Positions 22,466 through 33,986 of a stretch of 64,000 nt of DNA are shown here, in pieces. Location of the stretch: the NCBI GenBank assembly GCA_004431415.1, contig QPMI01000580.1:31002-95001 (forward strand), read 5' to 3'. The position numbers and the translations under genes are program-made. Source of the stretch: Cyanophora paradoxa. Its lineage: Eukaryota > Glaucocystophyceae > Cyanophorales > Cyanophoraceae. Position 1 is the stretch's first letter; each line of letters begins with the position of its first letter. The notes below the pieces were generated by a model that did not search any database, had not been told where the DNA came from, and saw nothing but the letters and a program-made list of their open reading frames with translations.

Positions 22466-24934
22466 ATGGCGCAGCCGCTCGAGAGCCACACAGAGTCGGG
22501 CCTTAGCGGTGCGCCGTTTTGAATGAGGAAGCCGTGACACGTCGCGGATGAGCCTGCGGCCCTGCGCTGTCACTGGCTTGCCGCCTGGGCCGTGGCACTG
22601 CAACCGCGCAGCACTGAAGCGCTGAACCGAATCGCAGGCGCCGTCGCGAACCTGACCATCACACACGAGGATGGGGCGAGCGGAATGCTCGAATTGGGGT
22701 CGAGCGGAAAGAGCAGGAAGAAGGACAAGAGCTCCAAGAGCTCAAAGCACAGTCATTCTCTGGTGCCCCCCGCCTCGCGCAGCGCCCGCGCGGCGAACCG
22801 CTCACACCACCGCTGCAGTCCTGGAGCAGCTTCGGGTTCGGCGGCGGGAGCAGCAGCGGCAGCAACGGGGCCAGCAGCGCCGGGAACGCGAGCGGGGAGC
22901 CGTATGCTCCGCAGCCGAAGCGCAAGCACAACAGAACGGTGCGCAGGCCGGGCAGCGCGCGCGCGCACCGGCCTTACGGCGGTGAGCGCGCGCGTCCGCA
23001 GGGCTCGTTCTTCTCGTTCCTGCTTGGCGGTTCCAGCTCGGACAAGAAGGAGCGAGAGCGCGCCCTCCGCAGCGGCGCAGCCACGCCCCCGTACCTCCCC
23101 CCGCACTGCGCCCCCGCCTGCGCCGGCCCCCGCGCCGACCACGCGCCCTGCAGACCCGGCGGCGACGAGTCCTCGTACCCCTCCGCCATCCCCTCCCGCT
23201 CCCCGTCCATGTCCCCTTCGATGTCCCCGCCTCCGAACTGGAACGGCAACGCCACCGGCTCGCGGCCCAGTACCCCCGCCGCCTCGGGCCCTCCCCCCGT
23301 CCTTAAGGAGCTCATCGTCCCCGGTGCGACCCCGGCGGCGTACCCCGGTTCGGAACCGCGGCGAGCCGTACCCCCGGGGCGCAGGGGAGCTGCTGGACGA
23401 GTTCGAGCGGCTCGCGTCGGAGAACACGCGGCGCAACGTCGAGACCTGCGGCATCCTCGGCGCCGTCGAGGAGGTGCCGTCCCCCTGCCGGGCGGGGCGG
23501 GCGCCGCGGCTCGGATCGAGCGGCGGCGCGCGCAGGGCTCCTCGCTGCGCGTCGTCGCGGTCCTCGTCCCCCAGCAGGTGCCCCACGCGTTCCCCTGGGT
23601 CCTCCCGCCCTGGCCTCACCCCTCGCCAGACGGGTACGGCGGACAACTGCGAGACCTTCGGCGAGGAGAGCCTCATGGCCACCCAGGTCCGCGGCGTTCG
23701 TACCCCGCACCCGGCCCCGCCCCGACCGAGCCGCGTACCCTACCCGCAGCTCGAGCACAACCTCCTCTCCGCCGGCTGGATCCACGTGCGGCCTCCCTGC
23801 GCCTGCGCCCCGCGCCGCCGGGCCCCGCGGCGCCCCAACGGGCCCCCGGGCGCAGACGCACCCCTCCCAGAGCCTCTTCCTCTCCTCGGTCGACCTCCAC
23901 ACGCAGTTCGGGTGCGCGCGCGAGCGGGGCGGGGGCCGTCGCGCCGGGCGGGGCCGGAGCGAGGGGGCGGGGCAGGTACCAGAGCCTGCTGCCCGAGGCG
24001 GCCGCCATCGTCATTGCCCCCTCCGACTCGCCCTCGTGCGCCCGCCCCCGCACCGCCCCCCGCCCTCTTTCCGACGGGCCGCCGCGCCGGCAGCGTCGGC
24101 TGTTTCCGCCTCACGTGGCCGGACGGCCTCCGCGTGATCGGCGGCTGCGACCGCCGCGGCTTCCACGGCCACGTCTCCCAGGCCCGGCCCTTTCCGGTGC
24201 CCCCTGCTCCCCCGCTTCGAATTCCTGACCCCCGCACGCAGACCCCGCTCTACGAGAAGTGCGCCCACGTCCGCGTGCGTGCCCCCGGCCTCCGCCCCCC
24301 CCCCCCCCTTCCCCCCTCCGAGCGGGGCCGGGGGCAGGTGGTGCGGGAGCCCGGGGCGCCCCCGATGCCCTTCCGCATCTTCGACCTGCGGGGCGGGCCG
24401 GCCTCGCCCCCCAGCCCGGGCGGCCGCCACGCCCACGGCCACGGCCACGGCCACTCGCACGGGCCCGAGCAGCCGACGCCGCTCGCGCCGGCCCCGAACC
24501 CCTTCGTCCACCCGCCCGTCGGCCACGGCGGCCCCGGGGCGCCCGCCCCGGGCCCCTCCCATGGGGGAGCCTACGGCCACGCCGGGCCCCCGCCCCCGCA
24601 GTACGGCCACGCCGGGCCCCCACCCCCGCACTACGGTCAGCAGCAGCAGCAGCAGCAGCAGCAGCACGGGCAGTACTCTGACCACCACTCGCAGCAGCAC
24701 TCAGACCACTACCAGCAGCAGCAGGCGCAGGAGCGGTACGGGTACAGCCACCAGCAACCGCCGGGGCCCTACGGCTACGGGCAGCAGGCTTCGGCGCCCT
24801 CGTCGCCGCATAGGTACGGGCCGCCGCAGGGGCACTACGGGGCGGACTCCAACCACTACGGCGGGCCCAGGGGCGAGGGCCACGGCCCGGGCTCCTGGCA
24901 GCCGCCGCCCCCGAGCGGCTACGGGCACCGGTAG
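22466..24934 (+). CDS. AMSH-like JAMM/MPN+ metalloprotease deubiquitinase
   Basis: Exon 1 (22466-22508, MAQPLESHTESGL) splices through a GTGCGCC intron to an exon at 22637. Several introns follow. A Ser/Lys-rich, probably disordered N-terminal region precedes the MPN domain: ELLDEFERLASENTRRNVET, then CGILGA. The JAMM zinc ligands are split by an intron (WIH joined to THPSQS), followed by FLSSVDLHTQ, giving His-x-His and the SxxD Asp. LLPEAAAIVIAPSD, GGCDRRGFHGH and YEKCAHVRV continue the AMSH/STAMBP pattern, which cleaves Lys63-linked ubiquitin at endosomes. The C-terminus is an unusual low-complexity tail: His-Gly repeats, proline-rich repeats, a polyglutamine run encoded by CAG (about 24640-24667) and Tyr-Gly-His repeats, ending PPSGYGHR. 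Confidence 0.9.
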
Positions 24935-24956
24935 CCGAGCTCGGGCTCGAGCTCGT

Positions 24957-26241
24957 TCACGTAGGATAGCCGCTTTTTGAAGAATAAACTTCACCGATCG
25001 ACGGCCCGCCGGCGGGGTCGGCGCAGACTCGCCGCAGTCTCGGGCTCACGGCATCGCTGCGGGCGGGACAAATCAGGAATAGGGATGCGGGGTCGGGCAG
25101 GGGCCCCAAGCGCGGACCGAAGCGCTTTCCCGCGGTGTGCTGCCACGGGCAGCCAGCGCCCTTGTTCTGGCACCCGAAGGGCGTGTGCTCGAACATACAT
25201 TCCACGCTTCTCCAGTCATCCTTCGCCCTGTGCGGCCGACCGCGGCCGAGGATCGGGCGAGGCGGGGCGAGTGGGGCGAGGCGGGCGCGGGGACGCGGCA
25301 GGACCCACCTGCGGAGGACGGCGTCCCACTTGTCGCGCAGCTGCACGAGCTTCGCTGGGGGCTCGGTCGCCCTGCCGCCGCCCCGTCGCGCCCTCCGTCA
25401 GGCGCTGCGTGTGCGTGGCCGGAGCCCCGCGGCCCGAGCGCACCTGCGGTCGCAGCGGCAGGCGGCGTAGGGGAGGCAGGTGCCGTGGACGGCGAAGTTC
25501 ACGGCCAGGCCCCACACGAGCGATGGATCGTACGTAATCTGCAGGGTGTTGGTTTTGATCAAGTTCCGCAGTTCGAATTCACTGTGGCCAGCTGCAGCCG
25601 CAGGGAGCTGCGGCCGCAGGGCGCATGCTCACCAGGTAGTGGAGCCCGCCCTCGCGCCACTTGATAGTATCCTCGTCCGCGTGAAGCACGGCGTCATAGA
25701 ACTCGAGGGTCTGGTACAGCGAGCAAGACGTGATGCCCGGCTGTACGCAATGTCCTGGGGTCTCCGTGCCCCGCCACTTGAAATCAGTCGTGCCGCTGTA
25801 CCTGCGTGCGCCAGAAATGAGCTGATATCGATGCACGCCAGCATGCGGCTACGGCTTGGCCCACCGTCTCCCGTCTCCGAAGTCGAAGTTCCACTCGGCG
25901 CTGTACATATCCAGCGAAACGAGGTCCCGCAGCGGAGGGGCCGGCGTTCCGCCGACGTAGGCGACGGGAGCGATGCGCGGCTGGCTCGAGTGCGTCATGC
26001 GGACGTTGGTCTGAGCGTGCAGGGCTGCCTGCAACTCGGCCGAGAACTTATGCTGTCCATCCAGCTGGAGCCTAGCGACGTCCGGGATGCCTCTGGCGCC
26101 CGCGCCCGGCATCTGTACAGCTGCAGGTGGACGTTTGCGTTCGATCGTTAACGTTGCCTGGCCATGGCCTGATTCCGCCTGATTCGCGGCCTGAAGTTGC
26201 CTGCAGGTGCGTACACGATTAATTGGAAACGGGGTAGGCAT
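24957..26241 (-). CDS. CCCH zinc-finger protein of unknown function
   Basis: I see at least four exons. The first probably begins at the ATG at 26239-26241 (MPTPFPINRV) and contains LQLDGQHKFSAELQAAL and SLDMYSAEWNFDFGDG. A second has LYQTLEFYDAVLHADEDT and IKWREGGLHYLVS. A third has TYDPSLVWGLAVNFAVHG and CLPYAACRCDRR. The last contains DKWDAVLRR and a CCCH finger, CMFEHTPFGC then QNKGAGCPWQH (Cys-x8-Cys-x6-Cys-x3-His). CCCH fingers usually bind RNA, so a role in mRNA handling is inferred only. I did not resolve the splice junctions, and the first and second exons do not join simply. The gene is tail-to-tail with the JAMM gene. Confidence 0.5.
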
Positions 26242-26612
26242 GTTGCATTCGAGGGACAATCCACGTACCGTATACGTACGCGCGCGCGTGGCACTGCGGC
26301 ACCGCGCGCGCTGGCCGCCGGCAACCTGGCCCGGGGGCAGGCCTAGGCCAGCGCCAGCTCGGCCTTGGCCGGCAGTCGCGATTCGTTATCCCACCGTGGC
26401 ACTCGGTGAATTCATAACATTAACTGCGAAACAAAGGCGGCGAATACAATACAGAAAAGGCCTGGCTGACACTAGTACTGAAACCGAAATGCTGTGAAAA
26501 GAAGCTAAAGGCTGCCGATGGAACCCCGTATCCGAGGCCATCGCTGGGCAAAACACAAATGAAAAGATGCTAGGTGATAGTTAGGTAATAAGGTGAAAGG
26601 AAAGCGGTCTGC

Positions 26613-27632
26613 TTAACGGGGGAAGACGACCTGCGAGCCGGGTCAGGGTCACGGGCGCGGGGGAGGCGGGGGCAGAGGAGGGCACCTGGTCGAGCCGCCG
26701 GTCGTGCTTGTCCATGGGTACGCGGTCCACCTCCTGGACGCCGAGCGCCAGGCCCACTGCGGCCCGGGCTCGGGCCCGGGAGGGGGGGCGGGCGGAGGGC
26801 GAGCGCGGGGCGGCGCACTGGTGAAGGGCCGGGGCTTCCCGAGCTTCGCGGCGGCCGCCTCGCAGCGCTCGAGGTACCGGTCGTAAAAGCTGCGTGCGGG
26901 CCGGCGTCGGCGGGGGCCGGGAGGGTGGGGAGCGGGGGGCGCGGGGTCGGCGGACCCCTTGCCGCGGCCGATGCGGCCCCCGCGGCGGTCGAAGCCGAGG
27001 CCGGGTACCAGGATGAGGTCCAGGCCCTCCTCGAAGGCTGCGGCAGGGAGCGGTGGGCGGCGCTGCACAGGGAGGGGCCGGGAGGGGCGCGCACCGTTCA
27101 CGCGGGGCGAGCCGTCCTCGCGCGTCTCCGCCGGCTCGCTCAGCGCGTACTCGTGCTCGTCCCCGGAGGCGACCTGCGCGGCGGCGGGCGGTGTCGGCGC
27201 GTGAGAGGCGCGGCGGGGGCGGCGGGGGCGGGGGCGCCTCGGAGAGCGAGTCGATGCGGAGGAGCTCCATGGAGCAGTCCGCCATGTTCGTCCGCGGCAC
27301 GTACGCGTACTTCCCCGAGCCTGCCGCCCCGCTCAGCGCGCGGCCCGAGGCGGGGCGGGCCCGGGCGGGGCGCACCGGGGCGGAGGAGGTCCTGCAGCAC
27401 CACGTACGTCGAGAGCTCCGAGGGGAGCGGCACGTACACGCCCACGTGCTTCGCGCGGCGGTACGCGTCCGAGCGAAGCACAGCTTCACACACCGCGCGC
27501 GCTGCCGGGCGCGGCGTCAGGAGAGGCGCGGCCTGCGTGACGGGGCGGGCATTGCGAACAGTCGGCCTCGAGCTCTTGGGGAGTCATCGCTTTCAGGGAG
27601 GCGCGGAAGCGCTTCCTGAGCTCCTTTTTCAT
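26613..27632 (-). CDS. MTHFS: 5-formyltetrahydrofolate cyclo-ligase
   Basis: The enzyme converts 5-formyl-THF to 5,10-methenyl-THF using ATP. The chosen start, ATG at 27630-27632, gives MKKELRKRFRASLKAMTPQE; the frame stays open upstream (without ATG), so a longer N-terminus or targeting peptide is possible. Later exons show LRSDAYRRAKHVGVYVPLPS, then ELSTYVVLQDLL, GKYAYVPRTN (substrate region), MELLRIDSLSE, LDLILVPGLGFDRRGGRIGR with GKG, FYDRYL, and ALGVQEVDRVPMDKHDRRLD, the canonical C-terminal block. The stop is at 26613-26615 after VVFPR. Introns are short and GC-rich, and the reading is intact. Confidence 0.9.
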
Positions 27633-28207
27633 TTCAACGACGTCCGGGAGCACCGCCGCCTGGCGCTCGAGGAGGAAGGCCCGCTGCTCGGCGACCACGA
27701 GCTCCGGCTCCGCCGTGCGGGTCGCCGGCTCCGCGGTGACGGGCGCATCTGCGTTGCAGAGCTATAGAAAGGATGTGGGAGCTTGACGGAGGCCGGTGCT
27801 CGCACCGTCCGGGAGCTCAGCTATCGTACGCGCAGGGCGGCCCATAATGCGACCCTGGCTGGTGGTGCTACCGAGGAACCGCTTCTGGACGAAGGAAGAG
27901 CTTAGATGCGCAGTTTTCTTCGCTGCGGGCCTCGCGGGCGCTGTCCCCACTGCGGGAGAGCGCGAGCGTGAGGTTTGGGTTGAGCTCGGGGCACGTCGTG
28001 GGCGAGGGCGCACCACTTGGTACCACGCTCAGGGTGTTGGGGCGCAGCCGGAACGCAGGGACGGGCGCCAGGAACCCGTGCATGGCCGGAGAAGCAATAA
28101 CGCGGGGAGCTGTACCCCCCAACAAAACTCCGACTCCGAGGCTCTGTCAACTCTACCCAGAGTTCCTGCGTCGCGTACCTCGTTCTCTTCTTCTCTCCAC
28201 CGCAACC
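27633..28207. other. Intergenic region, no supported gene
   Basis: This gap separates the divergent cyclo-ligase gene and the 44-residue gene, so it probably holds both promoters. Open frames exist on both strands, but none shows a recognisable domain or a convincing exon structure. Confidence 0.5.
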
Positions 28208-28434
28208 ATGGGCAAGGATTTTTCCGCCAAGAAGTCCAAGGGCAAGAACGCCGTCCAGGACGAGGAGAACCAGCAGGTGAGGTCGACGTCATGCGAATTT
28301 TAAGCCGGTACTGCGACGGCCGGGCGGCTTCTGACAACGACCCTTCACCTTCGAATCCGCATGCGCAGATCACCGAGCAGGACCTGGCGGACGTCGCCCT
28401 CGTCGCCGCCTTCGACGGGTCTGAGACCCACTAG
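28208..28434 (+). CDS. Small 44-residue acidic/basic protein, two exons
   Basis: Exons 28208-28276 and 28369-28434 join through a GTGAGG...CAG intron in phase 0. The ATG context, ACCATGG, is favourable. The product starts MGKDFSAKKSKGKNA and ends VAAFDGSETH, with a Lys-rich first half and an Asp/Glu-rich second half. I know no family for it. The clean splice junctions and short AT-containing flanks make it a plausible real small gene. Confidence 0.5.
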
Positions 28435-28459
28435 TAAAAGGGGGGTCGCCGGAGCCTGT

Positions 28460-28650
28460 TTCAGCCTGATTAATATCAGGCTAGCCTGATTCGAAAACAG
28501 GCTGGAATCAGGCTGAGCCGCCAGCCTGAATCCAGCCTGATTGCCAAACAGGCTAGCCTGATTTCTTTACAGGCTGGACTCCAGCCTGCACCCAAGCCTA
28601 ATTCGAATAGTTATCAGGCTGGAGTCGGCTGGTCAGGCTGAATCAGGCTG
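28460..28650. repeat. Cluster of AGCCTGATT / AATCAGGCT inverted motifs
   Basis: Many short copies of AGCCTG and its complement CAGGCT, often extended by ATT or AAT, alternate in both orientations over about 190 bp. A few more copies lie at 29310-29355, next to the element A boundary. The cluster can fold into many small hairpins. It is noncoding. Confidence 0.8.
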
Positions 28651-28677
28651 AGCACGGCGCGGCCGCTCCCCTCGATC

Positions 28678-29057
28678 CTCGATGAAGGTACGCGCTCCTC
28701 CCGGCCGGCCGCTCGCCGGCGCCCGATCCCGGCCGAGGCCCGCTCGCCCTTGCTGACTCGCGGTTCCAGATCTTTGCCTGCTTCGAGGCGTGCAGCCCCG
28801 CGCGACTTCGCCTCGCGATCCTCGATGAAGGTACGCGCTCCTCCCGGCCGGCCGCTCGCCGGCGCCCGATCCCGGCCGAGGCCCGCTCGCCCTTGCTGAC
28901 TCGCGGTTCCAGATCTTTGCCTGCTTCGAGGCGTGCAGCCCCGCGCGACTTCGCCTCGCGATCCTCGATGAAGGTACGCGCTCCTCCCGGCCGGCTGCTC
29001 GCCGGCGCCCGATCCCGGCCGAGGCCCGCTCGCCCTTGCTGACTCGCGGCCCCAGAT
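28678..29057. repeat. 143-bp tandem repeat, about 2.7 copies
   Basis: The sequence starting CTCGATGAAGGTACGCG recurs at 28678, 28821 and 28964, a period of exactly 143 bp. The first two copies are almost identical; the third is partial, differing for example at CGGCCGGCTG. Long open frames on the minus strand here repeat the same peptide and are artefacts of the array. Confidence 0.9.
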
Positions 29058-29360
29058 CTCGCATGCGGGCGACTGGCAGCACAAGCTGCGACGTTCGATG
29101 TGGATGCGCATTGGCGACCGCCGCCCTCCAGCGCTCCCTTGCTCCCCCGGCGCTACGGGCAGCGCGACGAGGCTAATTGTAATGTCTGGTTTAGTTTCAG
29201 TTATTGAATGTTTAGTGCGTTTAGATGTAGAACAGCGCTTTTCGTATGTGCAATTCGAGTTCGGATGCTTCTACGTGTGCTGGCGCGGTGCTGGGGGCGG
29301 GGCGGGGGGTAGCAAGCCTGAAATAAGCCTGATTCAAGCCTGATGTTCAAGCCTGTTTGA

Positions 29361-29640
29361 AAAAAAAATGAGAGAGGACCTGATTCTGTGGCCCACCCCT
29401 CTTCACCACCCTCACCTCTCCGAACCCACCCCAACCCACCCAATCCAGCGTCTTCCCAGCCATCACTCTCGCCAACCCTTCCGCTACGTCTACCGTCCTT
29501 CTCTCCCTCTGGTCTACCTCCCCTTCCATCCAGCAACCACTAGGTAGTATCTAACGTCTACTCCAATCGATCTTGCAAAAGATATAGCAGTGATTTGAGA
29601 CGGGCCCCCAACGCGACGGTCTGCAGAGATAGCTTAATCA
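29361..29640. repeat. Left terminal repeat of element A
   Basis: This CT-rich segment, with CTTCACCACCCTCACCTCTC, TCCATCCAGCAACCACTAGG and GATATAGCAGTGA, aligns with the ends of element B but has more substitutions than B's two ends have between themselves. No coding is supported. Confidence 0.8.
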
Positions 29641-29919
29641 GCAGCTAGGCGTTAATACTGTGTTCTTCCTATCTAAATAGCGGAGAGGTTTCCAGGTTCT
29701 AGCTAGACGATAAAACTATATAATCGAAGCTGATTGCATATGCGAGTTTAGGTTCTAGTTAGTCAATAATACTGTGTGGATGATAGCGCCGGTCTTTGAA
29801 TCACCAAAGGGTCACCGCAATTGAGGTTTCTCTTATTTTGTCTTAAAGAGATCCCTTTCCAATATTGCTATGTGAAGTTGCGTTTGGAACAAGCAAAAAA
29901 ATTGTGATATATACTTCCA

Positions 29920-32900
29920 ATGGACGTTACCCAAAATAATGCAGCGACTCGGCGCTTCCGGTTGGCCAGAATCAAAGACCAGATCGAAGCGCTCGCGATT
30001 TCATTGTATAATCGACGCGTCATACATGGAGCTTTCAAAAATAAATTGATTAGAATTTCAGCACAAGGGTCGAGAACACGGTTTGCAACTTTGGAAAAGT
30101 ACGCTTCACTTTTGAACGAACTTGCAAGACTTCCTAGGCCAGCGCGTCCTGTGTCAGGTCGTCGACTAGAGCTGGCGATCGCAGAGGTGCAGGCAGAGAT
30201 CGTCCGTGGCTTTGCCGAGCTGCCTGAGGATGACGGTGGAAATGATGTTCAAATCAATGACGGAAATACTACAACAGCGCTTGACGGGCGATATGCGGAG
30301 TGGAAATACCAATTGCCTCGCGGTTCTGGCCGCGTAACATCAATGCAAGCTCGCTTCGAGAATTCTGAGCAGTTCAAACAGAATGCTATATCATTCGTAA
30401 GCGCCCAGGTAAATCTTGCAGAGGCGGTAAGAATGGGCATTGCACTACAAATCTCTGGATTGGGTGTCTACAGAAAGCCAGAGACAGATTCTACGATCGC
30501 TATCGTTATTGAACATCGTCGTTTCGATCGCATCGAGCCAGGGACAAGCATTGAGGCGGCCTTGCGTTCACAGCTCGAAGAATTAGACATGATCTCGGCA
30601 GAGAAAAGCAGGGATTCCTCAGTATTTGACACGTGGGTGTATCTGGTCTTTAAAACTGTGCGCTATTTCCGCAGGATTGGTGGCCGTGGCCGAGGCTTTG
30701 TACTGCCAAAGTGGCTCTCAGACAAGCACGCGCTTATCAATATAAATGCACCGAACAACGAGTGCTTTAAATACGCAGTCCTTGCTGCTCGCAATCCATT
30801 GGGCGAAGGTGTTGATTCTCGGCATGCAGGGAACTACCGCCAGCACGAGACATCGCTGGACTGCTCAATGCTTACATATCCGACCCCGCTTGACTCGAGG
30901 ATGTTCACCAAATTCGAGCAAGCAAATAACGTCAAGCTCTGCGTTTATACAACTGCTCTAGATAAGCAGGATATCATACCAATCCATATCAGTGCTGCGA
31001 GAGACGCAATCCCAATACTGTATGTGCCGGCTGGGGATGGAAACGATGTCGGGCATTACCTCTGGATTAAGAGCGTCTCACGACTGTTCCGAAAGAACGA
31101 ATCAAATGCAAAGCACTATTGCTTAGCCTGCCAGGTCGGTTTTAGCTCAGATCAAGCATTTGAAAATCATCTGAAATATGACCGTTGCCTTGATCGGGAT
31201 GAACACGCAAGAGATGTTCTGCCGGAGAAAGGAGCACATATCCAGAAGTTTATTAACTTTGAGTACTCAATCCGGCAACGTCTGGTCGGATATGCTGATT
31301 CAGAGACGATTACAATGCCAATTCCCTGCATTAGTGGAAAGACCGAAAAGAAAGGTGTGCATGTGATTGCTTCAGTCGGCTGTCTGGTTGTATCTTCAAA
31401 AGGTGAACAGTTTTGTTTCAAATACATGGGTTCGGAGAGCGAGGACTGCACTGAGAAGTTCGTGCAATGGTTGGACGAAATGGAACCACAATTCCGAGAG
31501 CTTTTGCGAGAGACTGCACCAATCCAGATTACTCAGGAAGAGGAGCAGCGTTTTCAAACGACGACCGAGTGCTACATGTGCAAGAACACGTTCAAGGATG
31601 CGAAAGACAAGCACCGTGATCACTGCCACGAATCTGGCCGATATTTCGGGGCTGCCTGCAGAGCTTGCAATCGACGCCGCGCGAAATCAGCTGCTGTTCC
31701 ATTATTCTGGCACAACGGTCGAGGATTTGACTTCCACCTGCTCGTACGTGCTCTAGCATCTGGCTATAACCGTCGTTTAGCAGCTTGGAAGGAGTTTCAA
31801 GCGCATGTCGAAAGCGAGTTTGAAAGCAAGTACGGTGGGCGTGAGATGACCCCAGAGCAGAAAAAGAAGGCGAAGAAGGGGCTCGAACGCCGGCTCCGCC
31901 CGCAGAGTCTCCTTTCGATAAAATTCGATCAGGTCTTCCAGAATAGCGAGCGAATTTCGCAGTTCAAGTATGGAATTTACGTTCTACGGGACTCGGCTCA
32001 GCACTTGAATGCGAGCTTGGACGACCTTGCAAAGGCTCTGCCCGCGGAGAAGAAGAAGATCACGCGCTCGCTGTATCTGGACGAGACTCGGTTCAAGCTG
32101 ATGACTAGCAAAGGGATTTACCCTTATGACTACATGACGAGCTGGGCTCGCTTTCAGGAGTCTAAACTGCCTGCACGTCGTTATTTCAAAAATCAGCTTA
32201 AACAGAAGAAATGCACGAAAGATGAGTACGCACATGCGAAGGCTGTTTGGCGAGAGCTCGGCTGCAGAACGCTATCAGGCTATACAATGGAGTATATGAT
32301 GACAGATATCGCGTTACTAGCTGACGTGTTTGAAAACTATCGTGATACGTGTATTGAAACGTATGGCCTAGATCCTAGCTATTTTATGTCATCGCCGGGA
32401 TTTGCTTGGCAGGCAGCACTTAAGCACACTGGAGTGAAGCTCGAGCTCTTTCACGAGGGGCAGCAGGATATGCACAGATTTATAGAATCCGGGATCAGGG
32501 GCGGAATCTCAATGATCTCAAAACGCTACGCACGAGCTGAGAACAAATATTTGAGCATAAAGTTCAACAAGTACACCCACGCTGTTGAGCCTACAGTCTC
32601 ACAGTCTACATGCATTTCTAACTACTACCGAACACACAAGGAATCGTGGCTCATGTACCTCGATGCAAACAACTTGTACGGCGTCGCAATGAAGCGCAAG
32701 CTACCCACAGGAGATTTCCGCTGGGATAAACTAGATCAAGACGTTGATGTAATGCAGTACGTTGCAAGCCTTGACGCGGATGGAGCTCGTGGCTATGCTC
32801 TCGAAGTCGATATGTACATGCCTGAGCATCTCCATGACGAGTTCTCAGACTATCCGCTGGCCCCTGAACGGATGTGTGTGTCCAAGGAACACCTATCAAA

Positions 32901-33977
32901 GCGACAACAGGATATGATTAACGACGAGAAGCTTACCTCAGTTGAACGAACTCCAAAGCTCGTTCCAAATCTGCTTCCAAAAAAGAATTATGTTGTTGAT
33001 GGACGCTTGCTTCAGCTCTATACGTCACTGGGAATGATAGTAACCAACATCCATCGGATCCTATCGTACGAACAAAGCGCATGGCTAGGGCGTTTCATAG
33101 ATCTCAATACTCAAAAACGTAAAGAATCGCAGTTCACATACCAGAAGGACCTTTACAAGTTGATGAACAACAGTGTCTTTGGCAAAACAATGGAGAACGT
33201 GAGAAAGCACTGCTTTTCAGAGCTTGTGACTTCGGGAGACCGTCTGGTGAAGATCAACAGCGAACCAAATCGGTTGAAGCAGGTGGTGATGTACGAAGAG
33301 AACCTTGTATTCGTTTCCAAGCGCAAAAGTGAGTACAATCTGAACAAACCTATCTACTGCGGGTTCGTCATCCTCGAACTTTCCAAGCTGCACATGTACC
33401 GCTTTTACTACCAGGTGCTCAAGCTGCTTTGGGGCCAGCGGCTGACACTATTAGGTACGGATACTGACAGTCTCATCATCGAGGTTCGCACCAAAGATAT
33501 CTATGCTGATTTACGCTCAATCAAGCATGAGCTGGATGTTAGCGACTACCCAGAGACACATCGATTCTTCGATGGCATGACAGCCGATGAGGTTCGAGCT
33601 CTACGATCGATGGGGAAAACTCCGGGATTATTCAAGGATGAGCTCCATGGTCTGCAAATGACAGAGTGGATCGCTAACCGGCCGAAATCTTACTATTATT
33701 CGCGTGAAGATTCCACGGACAAGCAGGTATGCAAGGGTATTCAAAAGACGTACTACAACAGACTCACAAGGGATGTATTCTTCCGGTGCGTCTGCCCTAA
33801 AGAGGGAGAAAAGCAATCGTATGACATCAAAGGAATTCTCGGTTTCCGCTCGAAACTACATGAGATTTATTTACAACGAACCTCGCGTCAGGCTCTACAT
33901 CCCTTGATACCAAACGCTTCCTCGAGACTGACGGGATCAACACCCGAGCGATTGGACATTATAAAAATCGCGCCTGA
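29920..33977 (+). CDS. Protein-primed-type DNA polymerase B (element A copy), C-terminal frameshift
   Basis: About 1,350 residues, the size of Polinton polymerases. It has a Cys2His2-like finger (CLACQVGF...HLKYDRC, near 400), exonuclease motif I GYADSETI (near 458), a recombination-endonuclease-VII-like zinc/HNH insert CYMC...HRDHCH...ACRACN (near 551-588), ExoII FWHNGRGFDFH and ExoIII YTMEYMMTD. Palm motif A is YLDANNLYG (near 913), motif B KLMNNSVFGK and motif C GTDTDS (near 1181). It would replicate the element from protein-primed ends. Compared with the element B copy, one C is missing in a CCCC run near 33,905, so the usual C-terminus is lost; the open frame instead runs on to 34,131, over the integrase start. 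The stop at 33,977 is placed by homology. Confidence 0.9.
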
Positions 33978-33986
33978 TTTACAAAG

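Noticed and set aside
27796-28434. A 212-residue plus-strand frame ending at the 44-residue gene
   Set aside because: The spliced 44-residue model has an ATG in good context and clean GT-AG borders, while the long frame reads through its intron and upstream region.
29201-29536. Minus-strand frames in the element A terminal repeat, and the similar frame at 35,613-36,065
   Set aside because: They read through the terminal repeats, with no conserved protein beyond the repeat homology itself.
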